Notes under the pieces: model-generated
Told to the model about the DNA's origin: nothing
The model's input: the letters and a program-made list of their open reading frames with translations, nothing else
The model's database searches: none
Shown: one piece after another, positions 1 to 5,487 of the stretch
Numbering within the stretch: the stretch's first letter is position 1
Layout of the letters: each line of letters begins with the position of its first letter
Position numbers and translations under genes: made by a program
Assembly: GCA_947074125.1 (NCBI GenBank)
Contig: CAMTOM010000062.1
Span: 1-7,518, forward strand
Direction: 5' to 3'
From: an uncultured Desulfovibrionaceae bacterium
Lineage (GTDB): Bacteria; Desulfobacterota; Desulfovibrionia; Desulfovibrionales; Desulfovibrionaceae
DNA length: 7,518 nucleotides

Positions 1-142
1 GATACCAGAAAACTGTCAGTTTTGCGCCACATATGACAACAAGCAGGCATAACAATACACGCCACAGCCAGTGCACAGGCAAAAAAAGAACGCAACGAAA
101 ACATACATAGACAATAACAAAAAGACTCAGAGCATGGAGCAT
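1..142 (-). CDS. N-terminal fragment of a membrane protein, possibly a metallophosphoesterase (partial)
   Basis: An open frame starts at ATG 142-140 and stays open for 47 codons to the left edge, so only the N-terminus is visible. The peptide is very hydrophobic (LSLFVIVYVCF, then LLCLLVVICGAKL), with an Arg/Cys/Pro/Trp-rich loop (residues 16-28) between two likely membrane helices. It begins 18 bases after the ridA stop, in the same frame, with a weak purine-rich site (AAAGAAG, 5 bases before ATG), so it is probably cotranscribed with ridA. The pattern of a helix, a short basic loop and a second helix ending in GAKLTVFW recalls the N-terminal membrane anchor of YkuE/YaeI-like metallophosphoesterases. 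That is a resemblance from memory: the catalytic domain, which would decide, lies outside the window. A real membrane protein start is likely; the family name is a guess. Confidence 0.5.
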   Translation of the reverse strand, partial: MLHALSLFVIVYVCFRCVLFLPVHWLWRVLLCLLVVICGAKLTVFWY

Positions 143-160
143 AGCTACTTCTTTGAAAAA

Positions 161-541
161 TCAGGATTTATAGGCAACCGCATCAATTTCAATACGACAT
201 CCCTTGGGAAGCGCACGAACAGCGACGCAGGAACGAGCAGGAAAAGGCTCAGAAAAGAATGTGGCGTACACTTCATTCACAGCAGCAAAGTCCTGTATAT
301 CCACAAGATATATTGTTACTTGAACAATAGCCGCAGGAGTTAGCGAAGCCGCAGACAGCACTGCCATAATATTATTGAGCACCTGCTTTGTCTGGGCAGC
401 GGCATCTCCATGAGCAATAGAACCGTTCTTGGGGTTCAGAGCTATCTGTCCAGAAAGATAAAGCGTATTTCCAGCCCAGCGAGCCTGACTGTAAGAACAA
501 AGTGCAGCCTGGGGAAATGATGTGCCAACAAACGTATACAT
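161..541 (-). CDS. ridA: RidA family (YjgF/YER057c/UK114) enamine/imine deaminase
   Basis: A complete 126-residue protein, the usual RidA length. RidA is a cytosolic trimer that hydrolyses reactive enamine/imine intermediates, such as 2-aminoacrylate from serine/threonine dehydratase, to the ketoacid and ammonia, so protecting PLP enzymes. Visible family features are SYSQA (Tyr17), LYLSGQIALNP (26-37), the QTKQVLNNI helix (50-58), the Asn-Glu pair at 89-90 in AAVNEVYATFF, and the signature PARSCVAVRALPKGCRIEIDAVA (101-123). Arg103 and Glu118 match the substrate-binding Arg105 and Glu120 of E. coli RidA, and Cys105 matches its Cys107, so this looks like a true active RidA rather than an Arg-less Rid paralog. 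The ATG at 541 has an AGGTG site 5 bases upstream. It is probably the first gene of a minus-strand operon with the membrane protein that follows. The in vivo substrate here cannot be read from sequence. Confidence 0.93.
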   Translation of the reverse strand: MYTFVGTSFPQAALCSYSQARWAGNTLYLSGQIALNPKNGSIAHGDAAAQTKQVLNNIMAVLSAASLTPAAIVQVTIYLVDIQDFAAVNEVYATFFSEPFPARSCVAVRALPKGCRIEIDAVAYKS

Positions 542-797
542 GTCAACACCTATGGAAGTTTACGAAATAAAGCGAAAATAGAATTGAAATGGGTTGTCCT
601 TTCTTGCGCTTTTGTATGCTGGCCTTCAATGTCTTTTTTACGATAGTACACACTGTATGCAGTTTCTTTTTTGACAACAGATTGAAGAACGCATTAGTCA
701 AATCCAGCTTTTTCTAGCACGCATTTAGCCGCACAACAAGCTGGAGAGAAGCACCGTCACCACCTACCATAAAATTGATAATAAAAAACAATAACAT

Positions 798-820
798 AGC
801 AAGCATATTGCTCTTTTTTT
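798..820 (+). terminator. Weak intrinsic-terminator-like hairpin with T-run
   Basis: AGCAA (798-802) and TTGCT (808-812) form a 5-pair stem with a 5-base loop, followed by C and seven T (814-820). The shape is that of a rho-independent terminator on the plus strand, but the stem is short and has only two G-C pairs. No plus-strand gene precedes it in the window, so it would end either a small RNA from the gap or stray antisense transcription from the ridA side. It may be chance in AT-rich DNA. Confidence 0.3.
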
Positions 821-846
821 ACTTCATAGCTCTGGCATCTCTTCTC

Positions 847-875
847 TTGATACTTATCTTTTTCGCGTGTAGACT
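847..875 (+). promoter_or_regulatory. Candidate sigma-70-type promoter for ettA
   Basis: TTGATA (847-852, five of six consensus bases) is followed after 17 bases by TAGACT (870-875, four of six). The predicted start is about 45 bases before the ettA ATG. TATATT at 883-888 is a better -10 hexamer, but it has no good -35 at normal distance. Either could be used; this is by-eye matching only. Confidence 0.35.
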
Positions 876-929
876 GAAAAGCTATATTCTATTTCAGCCC
901 ATATCCACAGGACATTTTTTGAGGAAACT

Positions 930-2612
930 ATGAGTAACGAACCAGATAAAATTATTTATTCCATGATTCGCGTCTCCAAACGGCATGGTCAAAAAGAGAT
1001 TCTTAAAGACATTTCTCTTTCTTATTTTTATGGAGCAAAAATTGGCGTTCTTGGTCTGAATGGTACAGGGAAATCTTCTCTGTTAAAAATCCTTGCAGGC
1101 GTTGATAAAAATTTTGACGGCAAAACTGTACTGGCTCCAGGCTATACCATTGGTTATCTGGAACAGGAGCCTCTCCATGATGAAACACGTACGGTACGTG
1201 AAATTGTGGAAGAAGGAGTCAAGGAACTCGCAGACATCGCCAAAGAGTTTGAAGCTATCAATGCCAGATTTGCCGAACCGATGGAGCCAGAAGAAATGGA
1301 TGCTCTCATCGAAAAGCAGGCAAAAGTTCAAGAGTTGATGGATGCCAAAGAAGTTTGGGATCTTGAAGCAAAGCTTGAGATGGCCATGGATGCCCTGCGC
1401 TGTCCCTCCGGTGATATGCCTGTCTCGCAAATTTCCGGTGGTGAACGCCGCCGCGTAGCATTATGCCGTCTGCTCTTGCAGGCACCTGACATTCTTTTGC
1501 TGGACGAACCCACAAACCATCTTGACGCGGAATCTGTTGCCTGGCTGGAACGCTTTCTTGCAACGTTCCCTGGCACCGTTATTGCCGTCACTCATGACCG
1601 TTATTTTCTTGATAATGTTGCCGGATGGATTTTGGAGCTGGATCGCGGGCGCGGTATCCCCTGGAAAGGCAATTATTCTTCCTGGCTTGAGCAAAAGCAA
1701 AAACGCCTTGCCAATGAAGAAAAAAGTGAAGCTGAACGTCAGAAAACACTGAATCGGGAACTGGAATGGATACGCATGGCTCCCAAAGGACGTCATGCCA
1801 AGAGCAAGGCTCGTATCAATGCGTATGAAGCCATGCTTTCTCATGAAAGCGAAAAACGCGCACCAGATCTTGAAATCTATATTCCACCAGGACCACGCCT
1901 TGGCAAGACCGTTATCGAGCTTGAAAATGTCACGAAAAGCATGGGCGACAAACTCCTCATGGAAAATGTGAATGCTCTTATCCCTGCTGGCGCCATTGTA
2001 GGCATCATTGGCCCCAATGGTGCGGGGAAAAGTACCCTCTTCAAACTCCTCACTGATCAGGAAAAAGCAGATAACGGCAAGGTAACCGTTGGTGAAACAG
2101 TTCGCTTTGCCCATGTTGACCAGGGACGTGAATCTCTTGAGGCTGGTAAAAGCGTTTATGACATTATCAGTGAAGGACACGAATTCATTAAGCTGGGAAA
2201 TCGAGACATGAATGCCCGTGCCTATTGCACACGCTTTAACTTCCACGGACAGGATCAGCAAAAGCCTGTAGATGTACTCTCTGGCGGTGAGCGTAATCGC
2301 CTGCATCTGGCACGTATGCTCAAATCTGGCTCAAATGTCCTCTTGCTGGACGAACCCACCAATGATCTTGATGTCAACACCATGCGGGCTCTTGAAGACG
2401 CACTGGATAACTTTGCCGGCTGCGTCCTCGTTATCAGCCATGACCGCTGGTTCCTGGATCGTATCGCCACGCATATCATGGCCTTTGAAGGCGACTCTAC
2501 AGTCACGTTCCTTGAGGGCAATTATTCTGAATATGAAGAAGACAAGAAAAAACGTCTGGGCAAAGGTGCGGACACGCCACACAGAATAAAATTCCGCAAG
2601 CTCACACGCTAA
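930..2612 (+). CDS. ettA: EttA, energy-dependent translational throttle protein (ABC-F ATPase)
   Basis: A complete 560-residue ABC-F protein; E. coli EttA has 555. EttA has no membrane part: it binds the ribosomal E site and gates entry into the elongation cycle according to ATP/ADP ratio. ABC domain 1 has Walker A GLNGTGKS (42-49), signature SGGER (169-173), LLLDEPTNHLD (189-199, catalytic Glu193) and the H-loop THD (221-223). The acidic helical stretch at about 95-145 sits where EttA has its L1-stalk-contacting arm. A charged linker (about 243-325, with WIRMAPKGRHAKSKAR) is the interdomain tRNA-interaction motif region. ABC domain 2 has Walker A GPNGAGKS (361-368), signature SGGER (451-455), LLLDEPTNDLD (471-481, Glu475) and SHD (503-505). 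The end DKKKRLGKGADTPHRIKFRKL is typical of EttA rather than Uup or antibiotic-resistance ABC-F proteins. The ATG has GAGGAA (921-926) upstream. All key ATPase residues are present. It is probably monocistronic, given the inverted repeats downstream. Confidence 0.96.
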   Translation: MSNEPDKIIYSMIRVSKRHGQKEILKDISLSYFYGAKIGVLGLNGTGKSSLLKILAGVDKNFDGKTVLAPGYTIGYLEQEPLHDETRTVREIVEEGVKELADIAKEFEAINARFAEPMEPEEMDALIEKQAKVQELMDAKEVWDLEAKLEMAMDALRCPSGDMPVSQISGGERRRVALCRLLLQAPDILLLDEPTNHLDAESVAWLERFLATFPGTVIAVTHDRYFLDNVAGWILELDRGRGIPWKGNYSSWLEQKQKRLANEEKSEAERQKTLNRELEWIRMAPKGRHAKSKARINAYEAMLSHESEKRAPDLEIYIPPGPRLGKTVIELENVTKSMGDKLLMENVNALIPAGAIVGIIGPNGAGKSTLFKLLTDQEKADNGKVTVGETVRFAHVDQGRESLEAGKSVYDIISEGHEFIKLGNRDMNARAYCTRFNFHGQDQQKPVDVLSGGERNRLHLARMLKSGSNVLLLDEPTNDLDVNTMRALEDALDNFAGCVLVISHDRWFLDRIATHIMAFEGDSTVTFLEGNYSEYEEDKKKRLGKGADTPHRIKFRKLTR

Positions 2613-2640
2613 ACACAGAAGTGATGCCATCAGACTCTCT

Positions 2641-2682
2641 CATAGATGACAGTACTGTGGTCACAGCGCTGTCAATACTATG
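2641..2682. repeat. Interrupted inverted repeat after ettA (large stem-loop)
   Basis: CATAG (2641-2645) pairs with CTATG (2678-2682), TGACAG (2647-2652) with CTGTCA (2669-2674), and CTGTG (2655-2659) with CACAG (2662-2666), with small bulges between. The core is symmetric about 2660/2661, so both strands can fold. It begins 28 bases after the ettA stop. No T-run follows directly, so it is not a classical intrinsic terminator; it could stabilise the ettA mRNA 3' end or assist termination. The pairing is seen directly; the role is inferred. Confidence 0.5.
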
Positions 2683-2703
2683 TAGCAAGACAGCTTAAGA
2701 CAT

Positions 2704-2719
2704 AACTTTTTAAAAAGTT
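2704..2719. repeat. Perfect 16-base palindrome
   Basis: AACTTTTT is followed at once by its reverse complement AAAAAGTT. With no spacer it is a poor RNA hairpin and better resembles a DNA site for a dimeric protein. It could also give a T-run on either strand to neighbouring stems. It lies 112 bases before the antiporter start, a reasonable place for an operator or promoter element. Confidence 0.4.
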
Positions 2720-2729
2720 GCTACGATAA

Positions 2730-2761
2730 CAGGGAAAACGTCCATAAGGATGTTTTCCCTG
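2730..2761. promoter_or_regulatory. Strong stem-loop in the leader of the antiporter gene
   Basis: CAGGGAAAACGTCC (2730-2743) pairs with GGATGTTTTCCCTG (2748-2761) across the 4-base loop ATAA. This gives 14 pairs including one G-U. It is the strongest hairpin in the gap, yet no T-run follows; the next bases are C-rich (CTCACCACTCTCC). It lies 54 bases before the antiporter ATG. The loop region carries TCCATAAGG (2741-2749), repeated exactly at 2800-2808 where it forms the antiporter ribosome-binding site. It may be a terminator for ettA lacking a U-tract or a leader element controlling the antiporter; sequence alone does not decide. Confidence 0.45.
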
Positions 2762-2815
2762 CTCACCACTCTCCTTCCCTTCTTCACCGACAACGCTTAT
2801 CCATAAGGGTACGCC

Positions 2816-4831
2816 ATGCACTTTCCTCCAATACTCACCGACATTGTTATTCTCTTTGTTCTGTCCATCGGCGTTAATATTCTCTGTGCCCGCATACGCC
2901 TCCCTTCAACTGTCGGTTTTCTCCTTACCGGTATTCTGTGTGGCCCCTCATTGCTGGGGGTTGTTTCCGACACGCAGTCCATTGATGTGGTGGCAGAAAT
3001 AGGTGTGGCGCTGCTGCTCTTCACTATTGGCATGGAACTTTCTGGGGATGCACTCAATCGCCTGAAAAAGCCGGTTTTTTTAGGAGGGAGTTTGCAGATT
3101 GGCTTGACCCTGCTTATCGTCACCACTCTTTTGATGCTTATGGGACGCTCCCTTCAGATGGGTATTTTTGCTGGCTGCATGATCGCCCTTTCTTCTTCAG
3201 CAATTGTACTGCGTATCCTCCAGGAACGCGGTACTACCAATACCCCACCAGGTCGCCTTTCTCTGGCTATCCTTGTTTTTCAGGATATTCTTGTTGCGCC
3301 CATGCTCCTTGCGGTTCCCCTACTGGCAGGCACTTCAGAGCTTTCGCTCCAAAGCATGGGAATGGCACTGGCGAAAATTTTTCTGCTCTTTGGTGGTATC
3401 TTTCTTTTCGCAAAGTTCATTCTCTCACGATTAATGCGTGCCGTTGTCCGCACTCGCAATCGCGAGATATTGCTCCTGACAACGCTGGGGCTTTGCATGG
3501 GACTGGCTTTGCTAACATCCAGTGTTGGTCTTTCTCTTTCACTGGGGGCTTTTTTGGCAGGACTGCTTCTCGCACGCTCCGAATACAGCATGAGTGTTAT
3601 CTCTGGCGTACTCCCTTATAAAGATGTTTTTATGAGTATCTTTTTTATCTCTGTGGGCATGCTGCTCAATGTACAGTATGTTGCCAATCACGCTATTCCT
3701 CTTCTTGCTGCCGCGCTCTTTTTGGTCGTACTCAAATTTCTCCTTACGCTACCAGCAGTTCTCGTGCAGGGCTATCCCTTGCGTACGGCTGTTGTTACCT
3801 CTCTCTCGCTGGCTCAAGTAGGCGAATTTTCTTTTGTACTGGCGGCTTCAGGTCTTGCTCTTGGCCTCATTGTACAGGAGGACTATCAGCTTTTCCTTGC
3901 GATCAGCATTTGTACCATGATGCTGACCCCTGGCATGATTGCTGTTGCCCCAAAACTCTCAGAATGGCTCAAAAAACGCTTTCCCTCCCTTCCTGATGCA
4001 GAAAGCGAAGAAAGCGGACATACGAGTTTACATGATCATCTGATCATTATTGGCTATGGCGTCAGCGGACAGCATCTGGCACAAGTTGCTCGTGAATCAG
4101 GTATTCCCTACTGCATTCTTGAAATGAACCCTGAAACAATTTCCCGCTACCGTGACACAGAACCCATTTCACATGGTGATGCCAGTCAACCTGTTGTCCT
4201 GGAACACCTTGGTATCCATCAGGCAAAAGTACTTGCTATTGTTATCTCGGATCCTGCGGCGGTACGCGCCACAATTGTTGAGGCACGCAACCTGAATCCG
4301 TCAATCTACATTGTCGCAAGAACACGTTTCTCTGGAGAAATAGGTGCTCTGCAAAATCTGGGAGCCAATGACGTTATTGCTGAAGAATTTGAATCTTCAC
4401 TTGAAGTGTTTTCGCACGTTCTCACGCATTACCTTATCCCACAGCAACGCATCAACTGCTTTATCGAACGCATCCGTAATGAGCAGTATAAAAAGCTCCG
4501 CAGTCTGCGTCACGCAGAAGAGGCAGAAGAAGACGTGAGTGATCTTATCCGCCAGTTACCAGACATCAGTTTACATGCTGTCACACTGGGAGAAGATTCC
4601 TCCTTCTCAGGAAAAACACTGGCAGAAGCACAACTGCGCAGCCAATATGGCGTTACCGTTGTTGGAGTGAACAGAAACAATCAAACCTCCACCTCACCTG
4701 ATGCCGACTTCAGGCTTTGTGGAGGCGATATACTGTATATCTTTGGTACTGGTGATAAAGTACACGACGCTCTGCCCTTTTTCCTCTCTCCTGAAATAAC
4801 ACCTGCAACAGCAGAAGAGAAAACAATTTAG
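2816..4831 (+). CDS. CPA2-family cation:proton antiporter with TrkA-N/TrkA-C regulatory domains (Kef/YbaL type)
   Basis: A 671-residue inner-membrane protein expected to exchange K+ or Na+ for protons, important for cytoplasmic pH and electrophile or osmotic stress. Residues 1 to about 385 are a Na+/H+-exchanger membrane domain with many hydrophobic helices. It includes LPSTVGFLLTGILCGP (29-44), LLLFTIGMELS (66-76), ALSSSAIVLRIL (124-135), FQD (155-157, the conserved ion-site Asp157) and SLAQVGEFSFVLAASG (331-346). A TrkA-N (RCK) domain follows at about 406-530, with the dinucleotide-binding GYGVSG (413-418) and an acidic Glu436 at the end of the second strand, which favours NAD(H) over NADP. 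TrkA-C spans about 583-655. A Lys/Glu-rich linker joins the two (about 553-577). The ATG has AAGGG (2805-2809) 6 bases upstream. The KefB/KefC/YbaL subgroup and the ion carried are unresolved, so no symbol is given. It is probably a single-gene unit ended by the hairpin at 4859-4885. Confidence 0.9.
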   Translation: MHFPPILTDIVILFVLSIGVNILCARIRLPSTVGFLLTGILCGPSLLGVVSDTQSIDVVAEIGVALLLFTIGMELSGDALNRLKKPVFLGGSLQIGLTLLIVTTLLMLMGRSLQMGIFAGCMIALSSSAIVLRILQERGTTNTPPGRLSLAILVFQDILVAPMLLAVPLLAGTSELSLQSMGMALAKIFLLFGGIFLFAKFILSRLMRAVVRTRNREILLLTTLGLCMGLALLTSSVGLSLSLGAFLAGLLLARSEYSMSVISGVLPYKDVFMSIFFISVGMLLNVQYVANHAIPLLAAALFLVVLKFLLTLPAVLVQGYPLRTAVVTSLSLAQVGEFSFVLAASGLALGLIVQEDYQLFLAISICTMMLTPGMIAVAPKLSEWLKKRFPSLPDAESEESGHTSLHDHLIIIGYGVSGQHLAQVARESGIPYCILEMNPETISRYRDTEPISHGDASQPVVLEHLGIHQAKVLAIVISDPAAVRATIVEARNLNPSIYIVARTRFSGEIGALQNLGANDVIAEEFESSLEVFSHVLTHYLIPQQRINCFIERIRNEQYKKLRSLRHAEEAEEDVSDLIRQLPDISLHAVTLGEDSSFSGKTLAEAQLRSQYGVTVVGVNRNNQTSTSPDADFRLCGGDILYIFGTGDKVHDALPFFLSPEITPATAEEKTI

Positions 4832-4858
4832 AGTCGCACCTGCATTTTATAGCATTGC

Positions 4859-4885
4859 AAAGGGGGACATTATCCGTCCCCCTTT
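4859..4885. terminator. Bidirectional intrinsic terminator between convergent genes
   Basis: AAAGGGGGAC (4859-4868) and GTCCCCCTTT (4876-4885) form a perfect 10-pair, GC-rich stem with a 7-base loop. The stem is bordered by A and T on both sides, so it can end the antiporter transcript on the plus strand and the cobO-like transcript on the minus strand. It sits 27 bases after the antiporter stop and 9 bases past the minus-strand stop. The T-tract is short (TTTATA on plus, TTTGCA on minus). Confidence 0.8.
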
Positions 4886-4894
4886 ATACAGCAA

Positions 4895-5398
4895 TTAAAA
4901 CTCTATTCCCTTCATGGCTGGAATACCCCGACGCCAGGGATGTTTCACCTCATTGATTTCCGATACCAAGTCAGCAGCCTCACATAACCAGTCCGGTGCA
5001 TTCCGACCAGAGAGCACAAGATGGGTATCGGCATCACAGGCACGCCTGATCGTCGCCTCAATATCTTCACGGGAAAGCAGGCTCGCCTGAAGCGCATACA
5101 AAGCTTCATCCAAAATAAGAATATCGCAAGAAGCCATTCTCTCCCAAGCCCAATGCAAGGTTATTTCCACAGCTTTTTGATGTGCTGGGCGCTCTTCCTC
5201 TTTTCGAAAAAACCCCGCACCCGCACAATAAAAATCTTCTCCCAAAAGAGTACGCAATATACGCTGTTCTCCTGCCTGAGCGTCGCGCTTCATAAACTGA
5301 GCAAAGCAGACCCGCATATCCTGCCCCAAAGCACGATTTGCCTGCTCGACACACGCGGCTGTTTTTCCTTTTCCCTCTCCAGTAAAGACAAGCAGCAT
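4895..5398 (-). CDS. cobO: CobO/BtuR-type ATP:corrinoid (cob(I)alamin) adenosyltransferase
   Basis: This 167-residue protein has the CobA/CobO/BtuR fold: it moves the 5'-deoxyadenosyl group of ATP to cob(I)alamin or cobinamide, making the active coenzyme, in the cytosol. Seen are the P-loop TGEGKGKT (residues 6-13), FAQFMK (32-37), GAGFF (60-64), Walker-B-like ILILDEALYAL (93-103), LSGRNAPDWLCEAADLV (129-145) and the family ending EVKHPWRRGIPAMKGIEF (150-167). The protein starts directly at the P-loop strand and lacks the N-terminal extension of enterobacterial CobA (about 196 residues), as I recall for Desulfovibrio-type members. GTG codons at 5407 and 5404 could add three or two residues; ATG 5398 is chosen because MLLVFTG matches such homologs. 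It follows the radical-SAM gene on the same strand and is probably cotranscribed. The P-loop has Ala after Thr13 where Thr is common. Whether it serves de novo synthesis or salvage cannot be told here. Confidence 0.88.
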   Translation of the reverse strand: MLLVFTGEGKGKTAACVEQANRALGQDMRVCFAQFMKRDAQAGEQRILRTLLGEDFYCAGAGFFRKEEERPAHQKAVEITLHWAWERMASCDILILDEALYALQASLLSREDIEATIRRACDADTHLVLSGRNAPDWLCEAADLVSEINEVKHPWRRGIPAMKGIEF

Positions 5399-5408
5399 CA
5401 GCACCACA

Positions 5409-5417
5409 CTCCTTCCT
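5409..5417 (-). promoter_or_regulatory. Ribosome-binding site with alternative starts for the cobO-like gene
   Basis: Read on the minus strand the site is AGGAAGGAG. The distance from its AAGGAG core is 1 base to GTG 5407, 4 to GTG 5404 and 10 to ATG 5398; the upstream AGGA is 6 bases from GTG 5407. Spacing alone does not settle the start, and two closely placed starts may both be used. Confidence 0.5.
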
Positions 5418-5487
5418 GTTTCTCGCTACACTGATGACATCAACCACGCTCACCCTATACCCTCGTCACATCGCCCTTTCCTCCCCA

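Larger units (their letters stand above)
542..929. other. AT-rich intergenic gap between divergent ridA and ettA
   Basis: This 388-base stretch separates the divergent starts of ridA and ettA. I see no convincing protein frame: the ATG at 629, for example, meets a stop after five codons. I see no tRNA-like cloverleaf. It contains the candidate ettA promoter (847-875), a T-run hairpin (798-820) and a TTGACA hexamer at 671-676 that lacks a good -10 at normal spacing. No clear ridA promoter could be picked out on the minus strand. The length is generous for two promoters and leaves room for an unannotated small RNA. Confidence 0.6.

Noticed and set aside
542..929. tRNA or small protein gene in the ridA-ettA gap
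   Set aside because: I found no cloverleaf arms or T-loop, and the ATGs in the gap meet stops within a few codons.
1461..2306. Long minus-strand open frame of 281 codons inside ettA
   Set aside because: It lies wholly antisense to a clearly conserved ABC-F gene. Its product shows no recognisable family pattern, so it is a shadow of ettA codon use.
5106..5453. Minus-strand 115-codon frame from a GTG overlapping the cobO-like gene
   Set aside because: It is out of frame with the P-loop protein, is rich in Arg and Cys, and has no family pattern. It is a shadow.
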